Assembly (NCBI GenBank): GCA_902806575.1 | Contig: CADCXD010000001.1 | Location: 558,001 to 622,000, forward strand | Reading direction: 5' to 3' | DNA: 64,000 nt | From: Jackrogersella multiformis | Lineage: Eukaryota > Ascomycota > Sordariomycetes > Xylariales > Hypoxylaceae | In this document: piece by piece, positions 48,056 through 63,500 of the stretch | Layout: each line of letters opens with the position of its first letter | Position numbering within the stretch: position 1 is the first letter of the stretch | Notes under the pieces: model-generated | Told to the model about the DNA's origin: nothing | Database searches by the model: none | Seen by the model: the letters and a program-made list of their open reading frames with translations, nothing else | Program-made: the position numbers and the translations under genes

Positions 48056-49979
48056 TCATGGGTCCCGTTTTCTCTTTTTGTTATAGTGGCTTGGAGCATC
48101 CAGCTCAACAGCATTATCTTGTTTAACCGTGACTTTAAGCACATACTCCCTTGGTGTAGCGGATTCCGCTTTCTCCGGTGGTAGCTTGAACGATCTTCGC
48201 ACGGGGGGTCTGGGGAGAAGGCAGACGCTAATGTTGTAGTCCGTTTCTTCTAGGGCAACCACGGGATATACCGGAGGTAACTTGTTGTGGAGATAATCCG
48301 CCAACGCCTCGTACGTCCTTAACGCCGGTCCTAATGGATCCTCTAACCGTTCCCATGGCTCTTTCCCTCTAGCCAAGATACCAGCAGAAGGAAACCCGTT
48401 CTTGGTAAGATTGATTATAATGTCCAGCTCTGACTCACTCCCTTCACATTGTATTGCAATGTTAATGAATACGAGTTGGTTAGGTTTAACGATGAGCTCA
48501 CCCTTCTTCAGATCATAGCCAAAGGGGTTTTCAGCCAAACACATACTTGTGCCAACCATACCGACGTCGTAATCCACCAAATATTTTTCACCAACGCCGA
48601 TCTGCTCGGGATGCTCTAAAGCAAATATTGTCGACGAGATGACGAAGTTTGAATTGTTGCTAGCTCGTATCAAGGTGGACTGGCTTCCGCGTTCTTCTTC
48701 CCAGTCGTCATAATTAATCTTTTCCATGTTGTATAGTTCTTCAACATGTATCCTTTCGTAAGATTCATCAACATGGTTAAGGGGTATGCCGATATGCCCG
48801 GGATGTCCAACGCCACAGTTCAGGCGGATAAGACATATTCCAGAGTCATCCTTTCGTCTCCAGCGTTTGGTACTGATCTCTAAACCTCGATTAGTCATAG
48901 AAAACCGATTTCCCGCAAAGCCAAAGGCCTTGATGTTGAACGCATCCCAGAACTCTCTAATCGAGGGTGCGAGTATTCCCCGTCCAAAGCTTTGGTCTGT
49001 GAGCAACAGTCAATTCGTCAACGTTCAAGTGGTTCTTTTTTGCGACATTTATCTTACCTTTTCGCTGCAATCCAGAGAAGTTTTTATTTGATAGTTGTCC
49101 AGCTTTCCAGGCAAATATAGAGTCATCATTATAGACCATAATCAATTCACGTTGAAGTCTATCAAAGGCTCGCCACCTTCCCTCGCCATAGATAAGAGGG
49201 AAGCTGATTCCGAACAGGCCGAGTAACGAATACGTCTCGTCCTCTTCGACTGTTGTTTCACGGTAGGAGGCCCACGATAATCTCATAGCGATAGAACACG
49301 AATTGAAGTCTGTCGGGTTGAAACCTGTTAAGTGCTGTGCCTCGATCCTACTCGCCTTTTTGATCTCATCGGCCCAACTCTCTCGAGTGCCAATGCGGCG
49401 CCACGCTCGGTCCACGAAGACGAGATATGGAGGCGCGAGTAGCTCTTGTAACGTCCAGCCTCGAGTGAACCACTTGGCCTTGATTAGGGAGGGTTTGAGG
49501 TACATGTGGGGGAAGCTGTTAGGGTCGGCAACATTGTCCCTGCCGGCGATGTCATCAAGGTCCAGATCCATCAGGAAATTCCTATCTGTGAAACCTGGCC
49601 GCGGGTGGTCGAGCACGTCATTCGCATCCACATCTTCAAGATAAGCATAACATATGCCGGCATTCTGATACCATCGAAACATGGCATTGATAGATTCTTG
49701 CATGTCAGCGGGATCAGTCTTATCGATGCAGACGGTATCCATCCAGGCCCACTCCCACCCATCCTTAGCTGCACGATCGCAGAATCTTTTCAGCTTTGCC
49801 CAGCCTTTCTGCTTGAAGGTATCATTGTCTACGTCTCCTTTTCGCTGCTTAAAGTCCTGATAGGTGATTTCGTCCTTTGATGATATCCATGTGTGAGAGA
49901 GAATGGCGTACTGTGGGAGAGGATCAGGGACGTCATTCGCTTCAACGAGTCTGTACTGTTTCGTTTTCAGGAAGCGCAT
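48056..49979 (-). CDS. HET-domain protein (heterokaryon-incompatibility type, two exons)
   Basis: Minus-strand exons 49979-49058 and 48996-48056 give 620 aa. The 61-nt intron runs GTAAGA to CACAG, and the junction reads FSGLQRK-D-QSFGRGILAPSI. The N-terminal HET domain has all hallmark blocks: YAILSHTW (24-31), WAWMDTVCIDK (77-87), SINAMFRWYQNAGICYAYLEDV (96-117) and WFTRGWTLQELLAP (170-183). The C-terminal ~310 aa have no domain I recognise. They contain FWDAFNIKAFGFAGNRFS, often seen after HET domains of this subtype, and end in a basic KKRKRDP. HET-domain proteins mediate programmed cell death on non-self fusion in some fungi; most copies are uncharacterised. It is the last gene before the AT-rich block. 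Confidence 0.93.
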
Positions 49980-51590
49980 TTTTGGTAGAGCCGTCAGCTA
50001 GCTATCTGTGAGAAGCTTAGATGGACTTAGTAGCACGAAGGAGACTTAGTAAACACATTTTGAAGCACGAATCTACGCAAGCTGTGTTTCAATTCAGACG
50101 TACATCTCCCTGTGTCCGTGTCGTAGGGCACTCTTGGTAATAATAATAGAGAAGCGTAACTCAGCAATGTGATCCAAGGATTAAAGATACATGCCGCTCT
50201 GGGTCCCATTGACTGTAAGCAAAACTCATATCCGTAAATTACGGCTCAGCAAGTGGAGGCGTCATGAAATCGAGGAATTACAAGAAAACTGAAGATATGA
50301 GCTTACTCGAATTTCATTGGTTACAGCTAGACCCCGTCCCGCATGCGATCAACTACCTTAGGTAGGTAGGTACAGTTACGGCTCAGCAGGCATCATTTTT
50401 AGCGGTGCACTTACGAACTAATAAATCCTAGGAACTGCAAAGATACAATTTATCTTAAGCCTTACTGGCCGTATTACAGTGGGCCACACTACTAGCACTG
50501 GCTACCTACCTAGTAACACAACCGCTGATACGACAATTCTATTAATTTTCAATAGACCGTTGTCCCGTTAAGAATCTACCATTATTACATAATAATATGG
50601 CCTACCATCCGCGTAAACAGATTTGGTGATGTGCCACTGCAGCCAGTCGTGAATGATTACTGGGCAGTGAGGGAAGCTACAAACACCCGTAGTAGGTATA
50701 AGCCAGGCGCTAATTGAGGCTCTCTCACGGGCTTTATAGCGTAAGGCTCTCTGTTAGGTCGACTCGATGCAACCGTGATAGTTGCACTCTTTGCGAATAG
50801 CATCCTAGGCGAGGGCGTTCAGTGGCCATTTAACAGGCTGCATATGCGGTTGGTTTTTCCCTTGCTTTTCCATGTAGGCGGCGTGCTTTTAACCAATAAG
50901 ACTGACTACGACTTGTACCTTCTCAATTCTTAGATTTTTGCAATAGACTGCCGAGCCGTAAATTTTGGGGCAGTGCTAGAAGTGGAAAAACTACCTAGGC
51001 AGCCAGGTAGTGCGCTTACAACCAATCAGACCAAAGACAGCTTATATCTTCGCAGTTTTTGAATTTTTTTCTGGATGTAAATCCTTCTAAGCCGAGCCGT
51101 AAATTTAGAGGCAGTGCTGCGCAAATTCGCCATGTGCGACACCGACGTCCACTAAGCTGATCGATTTCGTCAGCTCTGTTCTGTATCCGTGACCAATAAG
51201 ATCAATATCAACTCGATTTTCAAGGCTGGCGCAGAGCCGTGATTTTTGAGGAATTGTTAATGCAGGATGTAGGTAGCATGACGTCAAAGTCTGTTCTTCT
51301 CGGCTTCTTAAGCGTAAGCAGTGATTTTGCAACGAATGAGATAAAAAACAATTTGTACTTTCGCAATTCCTAAGTTTTGACAATGGACAAGGCTGGCAAT
51401 TGTGCTCGGCTGCTGAGCCGTGATTTTTGGGCACTGTTAACCGCGATGCTCTCACCAAAATCCGGTTGTCCCCCGAGTTACCTTCCAAGTACCGGAACGA
51501 TATAAAACCTCATGGGTAATAGTCCGTTACTAATACTTAAAAGTTCTTAAAACGAGGGCGGGCCATTTAAGATAAATCGCTAAAACATTA
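49980..51590. other. Repeat-rich boundary region
   Basis: 1.6 kb without a supported gene between the HET gene and the AT-rich block. A 127-codon minus-strand ORF (51105-51488) lies across the repeat units and is taken as fortuitous. It contains the degenerate GAGCCGTAAATTT repeat family and several GGTAGGTA-type elements (50361-50372, 50508-50515, 50991-51010). Confidence 0.5.
50233..51440. repeat. Cluster of degenerate hAT-terminus-like repeats
   Basis: Four direct copies of GCCGAGCCGTAAATTT..GGCAGTGCT at 50950-50977, 51091-51118, 51231-51260 and 51411-51440. Two partial copies in opposite orientation lie at 50233-50251 and 50374-50390. The direct copies are spaced about 140, 140 and 180 bp. 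Some carry a related upstream stretch (a CCAATAAGA-type start and a TTCGCAATTC-TAGTTTTTG-like segment), so the unit is larger than the core. Read on the minus strand, copy 4 begins CAGTGCCCAAAAATCACGGC, similar to the CAGTG-type ends of hAT transposons; this assignment is tentative. Confidence 0.6.
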
Positions 51591-54500
51591 AAACGTTTTT
51601 TTATTATAAAATTTATTATTAAACTTAATTAATAATTTAAATTATAATATTTTTATAAAATAAAAAATATATAATTTTAATAAAATATAATAATTATAAA
51701 ACTTTTATAAATTATTAAATAAGATTATTAACGAATTATTATAATTAAATAAATTAAAAAGGTTTTATATAAAATTAATTTTAATTAATAAAAAATTTAA
51801 ATTTTAAATTTATAATATTAATAATATTAAAGAAAAAATTTAAAATTTAAAAAAAAATTTAAATTAAAATTTCCGAAAAAAGTAATTTTATATTTTATTA
51901 AATTAAAAACGATATATTTAATTAAAAAATTTTATTTATAATAAAAAGTAAAACGAAATTAAGTAAAAAACGTATTAAAATAAGTTAAAAAAAAGGTAAA
52001 AAAACTTTAAAAATATTAAAAATTAAAATTAATTAAATTATTTAATTAAAAGCTTTTAATAAATTTTTTAATAAAATAAAAATTAAAATAATAAAATATT
52101 AAACTTAAAGTTTAAAACGTATAAAGTTAAAATATATAAAAATATATAAAAATTTAAAAAAAAAGTTAATATAAATATATATTAAATATTTTTTTTATAT
52201 TTTAAGCTTATTTTTATTAAATAATTTTTCGTTATAATTAATTATATTTTTAAGTTTATATTTATATATTTATTTTTAAAAATTAATTAATTAAAATAAA
52301 AATAATATAATTAAATATTATATTTAAATAATTTTATTAATATTATTTATTTATATTAATAAATAACTTTTAAAACGTTTAATTAAATAATATAAATTAT
52401 ATTTTTATATAATTATATTTAAATAAAATTTAAAGTAAATAATAATTTAATAATTTAACTTTAAATTTTTATAACTTATTTAATTTATGAATTATTAAAT
52501 TAATATTATATTTACGAAATTCCTTATATAAAAATATATTAATTAATATAAGTTTTATTTTTTTATAATAATATAATTAAATTAAATTATAATTTTATTA
52601 TAATAATTTTATATTATTAACTTTTAAAGTTTTATATGTTTTTATTATTTAAACGTAAGTATTTTATTCATTAATAATATAATTAAATTATAAATATATA
52701 AATATATAACTTTTAATTTAAGAAATAAAATAATATTTATTATATATTATAAAATCCTTATAAATAAAAATTATTAAAATTAAAAGTTAATAATATTATT
52801 TAAAAGTTAATAATTAATTAAATATTTTATTAAAATTATATACTTTTTTATGTACCCCTTTATTTTATTTTTAAATAATTATTAAATTAATCTTAATATT
52901 TTTAATAAAAATTCAATTTATTGTTTATAAAAATAAATTTATTTTGTAATAAATTACGTAAAAACTAAAATTTAAAAATATCTTTAATATATAAATTATT
53001 TAAATATAAAAGCTTAAAGTATAAAAGCATATAATAAAAAAACATTTATTTTATTTTATAATAAAATTAAAAATTATTAAAAGACTTTTATTTAAAACGA
53101 TTATTTAATTAATAATAATATTATTATTAATTTATTAATATTTTAACGATAAAATTAAAATTAAAATTTTATTTTTAATTAGTTTTTATAAGGTTAGTTT
53201 TTTATTTAAAAAGTAAATAATAAGTTTTAACGAAATCTTTAATATAAAAGTTTTAAAGTACTTATATATAATTAATATTAAATTATAATTTAAATATATA
53301 TATATATATATATATATTTAATAAGTTTTTTACCTTATTATTATAAAAAGTATTTATTAAATTTAATTTTAATATATTTATACTTTTAAATAAAAAGTTT
53401 TATATTATTAAAGATATTTAAAATATGCGATAAATTAAAAACCTTTCTCGATATATATTAAAGAATTTAAGCTTTTTATATTTAATTATATTAATAAATA
53501 AAAAATAATAAATAAAAATTTATTAATAATAATATATATTAAAAGCTTATTAATACTTAATTTCTTTATTATTTATTAAAGCTTATAACTTAATATATAT
53601 ATAATTAAAAAAATATTTATTAAAAGCTTAAAATTTTATTCATTATATAATATATATATAAAATTTATAATACTTTAATTTAAGTAAATATATAAAATTA
53701 AAAAAGTTTATTATTAAATGTAATAAAAGTAAATAAATTAAGTTTTAATTTAAATAAATAAAAAGATAATATTAATTAACTTTATAATATTATAAGTTTA
53801 TATATAATAAGGTAATAATAAGCTTTATAATATTTTTATTTTAATAAATCTTAAATAATATTTAAAGTTAAAAAATAATATTTTCATAACTTATTATTTT
53901 AATATACTCACTTTTATTTATTTTAATTAATTAAATATTATATTTTTTATATTATAAATTATAAAAAGTTTATTTAATAAAACTTTTAAAAAACTATATA
54001 TTTATTTATAACGTTTTAAATTTATATATAAATTATTATTTTTTATTTTTATAATTCTTTTTTTTATAATTCTTTTTATATTATATTAAATTTATTAACT
54101 TTTCATTCCTTTTTATAATCTTATTTTATAAGTATCAGCTTTTTATTTTAACTTATTAATGCTTCTTTTTATTATTTTAACGAAAAGATAAAAAAAAGAA
54201 ATAATACCGTTAAATTATTTTATTTTACTTTTAACGAAAAAAGAGAAAAAAGTAATATTATCTTTTAAAAAATATTATAAACTTATAATTATAATATATT
54301 TATAAATTATATTTAAATTTTAAAGTATAAAAATATTAAATTTATTTAAATAAATTTATTAAATATAATTATTCTTAAAGATAATATTTAAATAAGTAAT
54401 AACGTTTTTATAAAGGCTTTTTTTTAAAAAAAGTTTATTTAATATTTTTTAAAAAATGCCTTTATATAATTATATATTTTTTATATTTAATTAATTATTA

Positions 54501-57500
54501 ATTTTATATATTAAAAATATAATATAATATATAAAACGTTTTATAAAAAGGTTATTATTAATAACCTTTTTTTAATAATATTATACTTTATATAATGAAT
54601 TATTTAAACGCTTATTTATAATAAAAGAATCAGTTTTATTAATTTTATTTTAAATAATTAATTAAATTATATAAAATTTAAATTAAATATAGTGATATTT
54701 ATATTAAATTAAGTAAAAAGATGTTTAATAAAGTTAATATTAAAAAACTATTATAATTAATTTAATAATAATAATTAATAAATAAGTAAAAGATAATTAA
54801 AATTTAATTTTATATAATATTTAAAATATTAATTATAACTTTTATTATTATCGTTTATATATATATATATATTTATTAATAAATTATATAATTATAATTA
54901 ATATAATAAGTTAAATTTAAATAAATAAAAGGTTTAAGTAAAGTTATAATTAATAAAAATAAAAAATAAGTTTTAAAAAAAATTAAATATAATTTATAAA
55001 ACTTATATTTTAAAGGATTATATAGGAGTTTTTTATTTAAATTTTAAAATCCTTTATTAAAATCTTATCTTAAGTTTTAACGTTATTATTTTTTAAATTT
55101 AGTGATATATGATAATTTAAGTCTTTTTTTATTAAGATTTTTTATTATTTTAAGATATATTTTCTTATTTTAAATATTTTAAAAAATTATCTTATTATTA
55201 TTAATCTTTATAAGGTTTATTTAATAATAATATTGAAAATATTATTTAATAATTTATTAAGTTTATAAAGAATTAACTTAAATAAATAATTCTTTTTATT
55301 TAAAGGAAATATATATATAAATATTTTATTAATCGCTTTATAAAGATTTTAAATAAAAGCTATTTAATAAGTATTTTTAATATTAATAAAAAGAATATAA
55401 CTCCTTATAATAATAAAATTTAAAATTAAATTTTAAGTTTTATATTTTAAACCGTTATTTAATATTAATAAAACGGGTTTTTAATAAAAAAGATTTATCT
55501 TTATATTAAATACTTTTTTAAATAATTAAATATAAAATTATTAAAAGATCTTTTATATTAATTAATTTAACGTTATTTATTATTATATAATAATATGTTT
55601 TTTTAAAATAATTAACTTTACTTTACCTTTTATTTTATAAATATTTATATTTAAGATTATTATAAGTTATATTATTAATAAATATTAAATTATGAAAATC
55701 TTATTACGGAATTTAATTTTTACATTTTTTTTCTTGTTTATTAATAATTAAAAAAATTAAACCTTTTTTAATATTAAAAAGGTAAAAGATTTAATAAAGT
55801 TTATATAATATAAACTTTAAAAACTTAATATAAATAAATATTATTAAAAATAAAATTAATAATATTTATTTATATTAAGTTTTTATTTTTATAAACTTTA
55901 TTTATAAATGTTAATATATTATAAAATAAAATATATAATAAACCCTTATAGGTTTTATTAAGGACGGTAAGATTAAACTTTATAATAATATATTATATTA
56001 AATTTATAAGGCGTTTTTTAAACAATAAGTTTTAAAAAATGCTTAATATTCATTCTTTTATTTTATTTTTTAAATTATAATAATTAATATATTTTATATA
56101 TTATATATTATTTTTTAAATATAAAATAATTTAAATATATAATATAAAACTTATAAGTTATTTAAAATATTAAATATCTTTAAAAAGGTTTATATAATAA
56201 ATATATAATAAAATAAATTTTATATAAATCTTAATTAATATTTCTAAAAGAAAATATTTTAATAAAAAACTTTATAATCCTTTTTTAAGGTAATTTATAA
56301 TATTATTTAATAATTATAAATTACGGGTTTTTAAAAAATAAAAATAATAATTTATATAATAATTTATAAATAATAATTATATTTTAAAATAAATCTAAAT
56401 TTAAGTAAAATTATTTTTATAATAAATAATATTTATTATATTAATAAGAATATTATTTATAAATCTATTTTATTTTATTTTTATTTTTATATTTATATTT
56501 AAGTATAAATGTTATTTTTATTTTAATAAAGATTTATAAATATTATTTAAAAAATTTATACGTTAAAAATTTATAATTTCTATAATTTTAAAAAGAAATA
56601 ACCTTATAGTTTAAATTTTTATCATAATAATATATATTTTTTTATTATTATTAAGGTTGGTAATTTAAAAGGTTTTTATTTGTTTTTATTATATTTAATA
56701 TAATCTTTTTAATAATTTATAAATATAATGGTTTTATAACTTATATATTATATCGTTTTATTTTTATTAAAAAATGGTATGAAAGTTTTAATATTATTAT
56801 TTTTAATTATATTATTAATTATATAATTTTTAAGTGTAATTTCTTTAAGGTATTATATACTTATTATAATGTTTAATTATTTTTATATAGTTTTATATAT
56901 TTTAATTTTTTATTTTAAGTAATAATAACGTAATATTATCTTTAAATATTATTTTTATAAAACTTTATATGTAAATAATTGTAAATTTTAGGATTAAAAA
57001 ATGGTTAAAATAAGTTATTTATTTTATATTTATTAATGCATAAGTTTTTATAAAAAGAAAGAAAAGGGTAATTTTAGCTTTTTGCTTTAATATTTATAAT
57101 ACTTAATTTTATTTATTTATTTATTTATAAGATATTTCTTTTTATAAATATGTTTTTTAAATTATTTAAAGGCGTTTTTAAAAGTTTATATTAAATTAAT
57201 TAAGTTATAAAATCCTTAAATTTATTATTAAGATCTTTATTAAAATATTTTTTTTTAAATATTTCTTTTATAATATATAAAATTTTTAATTTATTTTACA
57301 TTTATTATTTAAATATTTATATAAATGTTAAACTTTTTTTATTTAATATAGATTTTATTTTAAATAATACTTTTTTTCCTTTTAATTAATATATAAAATC
57401 TTAAAAGCTATTATAAATAGTTAATTTTAAAATTATCTTCCGGTTTTTTTAAAGATATTTTTTATTTATATAAAAGCTTAAAACACTTTATTATAAGTAA

Positions 57501-60500
57501 TTTAAATAACGTTATATTATAATTAAGATATTAATATTTATTATATAATTAAGTGTTATTATTAAATATAATTTATAGCGATATTCTTTTATATAAGCTG
57601 TTTTTGAAAGCTTAAATCTTTTAAGAAAATATAATTTAATTACAACGAGGAGTTTTTAATTAATTTTAAATTAACGGGTAAAAAATAAATAGGTAAATAA
57701 TAACGTTTAAAATAATAATTTTAATAAATTAAATAACAATTTTAAAATTATATTAATTATTTTTATTAAATGTTATAATATATACGATATATAAAGTCTT
57801 TTTTATTTTTAATATTTAAATATATTTAGTTTTAAAGAATTTTTTACAATTAAGAAAAGATTATAAATATATTATATAGTATTATTTTTTTTAATTATTA
57901 AGAAATTAGTAATTTAATATATAATTAAGTATTATATTAACGTTAAGTATTTATAAATTTAAGGATTATTATTATTAAGATTATTAATTGTTATTATATT
58001 ATTTTATTTATTTTAAGAAGATTTAATTAATAATGTGTGTTTTTTAAATAAAAGGTTAAAATTTTTTTTTTAATATTTAAATTAAGTTATAAATAATTTA
58101 TATTATTACTTTTTAAAAAAGGGTTCAAATTTTTTTTTAATTTATTAATTATTATTTGTTTAATTTAATTATATATAAAATTTGTAAAATAAATATTAAT
58201 TTATTTACTTTTTATTATTATTATTATATTAATGTATAATATAAAAATGAAATAAAATGAAGTTATAAGTAACAAAAGAAATAAGAAAAAGAAATAAAGG
58301 AAAGGAAAAAGAAAATTTTTTATTATATAAAAATTAAGGAAAAAAAAGTAAAGGGTATTTTTAGAAATAAACGAATTATTTATGGTGAGTATTTCTTTAT
58401 TTATAACTTTATATTATTTTTTTTAGTTTATTTAAATATTATATAATATAATTATTTTTAAGTAAATTTCTTCTTATTTTAATATATTATTTTAATATAA
58501 ATCCTAAACTTATTAAGTATATTTTTTTATATTTTAATAATATTTAATAAAATTTAATTATTAAATTAACCCGTTATATTAAAATTTATTATTCCTTTAA
58601 ACTTATTAATATTAATATTTTCTTTTTTATTATTTTTAATATAAATATAAAAGGGTTTAAGTATTCGTTTTAAAAGCTTATCGTTTTTAATTTTTTCCGA
58701 TTTATTTTTGTTATTAATTAATTATAACTTAATTTTATTACTTATTAAAAAGTTATTTTATAATATAATATTTTAAGTTTTTTATTTTAATAATATTAAT
58801 ATATTAAAGATATTAATTTTATCTTTCGTTATTTTAATTAACGTTATATAATAATTAAAAATAATAAAAAGGTTATTTTAATTATTAAATAAGATCTTTC
58901 TATATTAGCTTTTTAAGTTTTATTAATAAAGATATAAAGGAATTTTTTTTTTTAATTATTTTATATATAAAAAGTTTTTCTTTTTCTTTTAATAAACTAT
59001 TTTTTTAATATATACGTATAAATATTTTTCTTAACTTTATTTATAACGTTAATAACCTTTTTTAATAACCTTTTTTAAATATATTACGTTATCTTAAGTT
59101 TATATAAAGATCTTATAATTTTTAATTTATTTTTATAAAAATAATAATTACGGTATATTTAAAAGTTTTATTTTTAACTTAAACGTTTTAAAATTTAAAA
59201 TAAATAAAAAAATAATTTAAAAAATAATTTTTAATATTTATAATATTATATATTAATATATAAATCGAAAAGTTTTAAAGTAAAAAAAATTAATTAATTA
59301 ATTTTATATTAACGTTATTAATTTAATTATTTTTATCGTTAAATAGTTTTAATTAAAAAAATAATCTTATTAAATTAATTATTTAATATAATTTAAAGTA
59401 AGTTTATCCGGTTTTAAGTTTATAAAAGCTTAATAAAAAAAGAGGTAATTTAGGTTTTTATTTATTATTTCTTAATTTTTATAATAGTTAAATATATAAA
59501 GATTAAATCTTTTAAAATTTATAAAAGTTTTATATTAATTTTTATTAAAATTTTTAATTTTATAATGATATTTAAGGTTATTTATTAATAATATATATAT
59601 AGTGTTAAGTTTTAAATATAAGCTTTAAAAATATTAAAAGGTTATATTATTTTTATTAAAATAAGATATAATGGTTTAATTTCTTTTATAATTAATATAT
59701 TATTTTATTTATAAATAAATAAGCTTTATAATAAAAGTAAAAAAGAAAATTAATAAGGGTTAAAATAATTAAAAGTTAATTATAATTTAATGTTACTTAA
59801 ATATTTTTAAATTTAAAATTATATTATAATTTAATTATTATTATTATTTTATTATTTTATTATTTTATTATTTTATTATTTTATTTATTTATGAATGTAT
59901 TTTAAAGTGTTTTTTTTTAGTTATTTTTTAAATATAAATAATTATAAAAAGTTTTATATTATATAATTTCTTTTATTAATTCTTTTTTTTAATATAATTA
60001 TAATTTTAATTATTAACAAGATTTTTAAATTTACTTTTAGTTTTTATTAATAAGATTATTATTTATTATGTTTTTTTAAGCATTTTAAGATTTACGGTAT
60101 TATTTTTAAAGAAAAGATATGGTATTTTTATATTATAACGTTAAGTTTTAAAACGGATATTTTTATAAGAGAAACTTTTAATATTAATATTATTTAAGTA
60201 TATAAATATATATAATAAGTTAAATTATTAATTTATTATATTTTTTTTAATTTATTATATTATTATAAATCTTTTTATAATTAAATATAAAATAATTTTA
60301 AAATGTTTAAATATGTTATTAATAAAAATAGTTTTTATTTAATTATAATAAATGATTTTTTTAAGTCGTTTTTAATTAATATTATTTTAAGCTTAATTAT
60401 TAAGTTTAATATTATAACGTTTTTAAATTTAAGTATTTATAATATTTAAAATAATAATATTGAAATTTTAAGTTTTACGGTATTTATAACCGATATTAGC

Positions 60501-63500
60501 AGTATTTTAAAAAATGTTATTATTAAAAGTTTAAATTTTTCGAGAATACTTTTTTATATTTTATTTTTTAATATATTAATAATTTTTGTACTGTTTAATT
60601 TAATGACGATTTCGTTTTTTTAATTATAATAGTAATAATATAATAATAAAAAATTTAATAAAAAGGTTAAATTTAATAAATCTAATTATTTCATAAATAA
60701 GTTTATTTTATAATTTTAATATTTTCTATATTTAAAAAAAAGTTTATATTTAAAGGGATAAATCATTTAATTTAAAGTTTATATTAAAAGAAAAAAGTTA
60801 TAAAATATAATAAAAAAAAATTTAAAATATAATTATCCTTTTTTTAAAAAGATAATTTTTAATGAAAATAATTATTAATTAATGTAAAAGATTATAAGAA
60901 AAACTTACGTTAAATAAAACTTATATAATTAAAAGCGTTTTTATAATAATCGATAAGGTTTTTTTTAAAATTATTTTATTAAGGTTTATAATAATTTCGT
61001 AAATTATAAAAAACTAAATTAAAGAATAAATTAATATTAACTTTTATTTTTAAAACGTTAAGTAAAAATTATATAAATTAATTAAACGATATTAATAAGG
61101 GGGAAATTAATTTTAAAATATTATGTTATTTATTATAAGTATAATAAAAATATTTACCTTTATTTATTAAATTAATAAAGCGATTTTTGTTTTAATAATT
61201 ATGTTTATTTTTAAATTATTATAAAATATTTTAATTATTTTCCTCGGTTCGATATTATTATAAACTGTTTTGTTTTAATTTACGTTAAGTATTAATAATA
61301 TTTATAATAAGACTTCTTTTTTAAAATGCGTTTTTATTAATTACTTCAATATTTTATATATTTATTAATATTTAATTTAACTTAAAAAACTTATTTTTAT
61401 TAAAAAATGTTTTATTTTTTTATATATTTTATTTAAGTTTATCTTTAAGTTATATATAAATTAATTTAAACGATTAATAAATAATTTTTAAAAGGTTTAA
61501 AGTTAAATAATTATTTAAGAAAATAATATATAAGTTATTATTAATGTTTTTTTATATCGTATTTAATTTTAACGATAATATTTTTTTAAGTAAATATTAT
61601 GCGATTAAGTTTATGTAACGTTAAAAATTTATTAATAATTAAGTGTTTTATTTTTACCGATACGTTTTTATAATTAAAATAAAATAATTTATTATATATT
61701 AATATTAACGTTAATATTATTATTTTTTAAACTTTATTAAAAAATAAGGTATTAAATAAATTACTTCGTAAAACGTATTTACTAAAACAAATCGAGGTAA
61801 ATACGTTAAAGGTAAATTATATTATTAATAAAGATTTTCATTTTAATACGTTAAATATTAAGGTAATTACCATTAATATTAACGTTATTTTAAATAATTA
61901 AAATAATATAATAAAAACGAAAACTAAAAGGTTTATAAAAGGTTTTAATTTATACGATATTTTTAATATAAAAGGTAATATAAAAATTATTAATTTTATT
62001 AAAAATACGATCGAATTTAATAAAAGCTTTAATTTACGAACCTTTTTTAACTTATTTCCTTTAAAATAAAGTAAATAAAAATACGTTTTTATTATTAATC
62101 GTAACATTAAAAAACGGTTTACCTTTATTAAATAAAAAATATAATAAAAATATTACTTATTATAACACGAGATTATATTTTTAAAAAACTTGTTTTTTAC
62201 TTTTTTACTTATAAATAATAAAATAAAAAATATAAGCTTTTATATATTTTACGTTATAATTAATAATGGTAATTAAAATATTATTATTAATATATATTAA
62301 AACTTAACGCCGTTTATTTTTAATAAGAAAAAGAAATTCGTTCGAGTTAATAAATATTATATAAACTTTAATATAAAAATAATATTATAATAAAAAAAAC
62401 GATCGAATATTAATAATTAATGGTTAATAATAAAATCTTGTAATTATTAAAATTATTTACGAGGATTTTATTATTATCGTATAAATATTTTATATATATA
62501 TAATTATTTTTTTAATATTATTATTAATTTTAACGCGTTTAACTTTATATTAATTTATTTCGTTATAATTAAAAGTAATAAGCGACATAATTTTTATATA
62601 TATAAAATATTATGGTTTAATAAAAATATAAATTATTATAAATTAATAAATAATTTTATTTTTAATATTATATTAGGTTTTTAAGATACTGTTATAATTT
62701 ATTTTAATTTTATCTTTTTAAAGGTTTATTAAAACAATTTTATAACGGTTAAAAAAAAGTTATTAATAATACGTTAATCTTTTAATAATAAAAAATTGCT
62801 TTTTCATAAGGTATAATTATTTAAATTAAAGCGTTAAATATTTTAAATAAATTTATAATAAATATTATATAATTAATTCATAATTTTAATATTTAAAAAG
62901 CCTTATTTAATAATTATTATAATTATTATACTTATATTAATTTATATTTAAAAAAAGGTATAAATATAAGCCGTTATAAATTTAATTAATTTATATAAAA
63001 AGTAAAAATAATAATAATTAAATTTAATAATATAATTATATTACATTAAAATTATTGTAAGGTTTATAAAATAAATTTTATTATTAACTTAATCTTTTAT
63101 TATAATTATAATTTTATTTTGTTATAAAATAAAGCGTAAATAATAATTATTATCGAGTATATTATTAATTATATTTTATTAATTTAACGAGGTATTATAA
63201 TAAATAAATAAAATAAAAACGTAATATAATTAATTAATATTATATATATATTAAAAGGAAAGAAAGTAAATATATAAATAAAGCACGTATATATTACCAT
63301 ATTAATATATTTATAAGAAAAATAATAAATCGAGTTTTATATTATTATTTATTAACGATTAATAATTATATTATATTTAATAATATACTTATTAAGGAAA
63401 TAATAAATATTAATTATAAATTTATTATAAGTTTTAAGTTATTTTTAATTAATTTTTAAGCTTTTATTAATATAAATTATTTTTATAAACGTATATAATT

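Noticed and set aside
51105..51488. 127-codon minus-strand ORF beside the AT-rich block
   Set aside because: It spans three copies of the degenerate repeat core and shows no protein family features.
61898..62107. 69-codon ORF in the right AT-rich block
   Set aside because: Leu/Ile/Lys/Phe low-complexity string expected from A/T-only sequence; no conserved motif.
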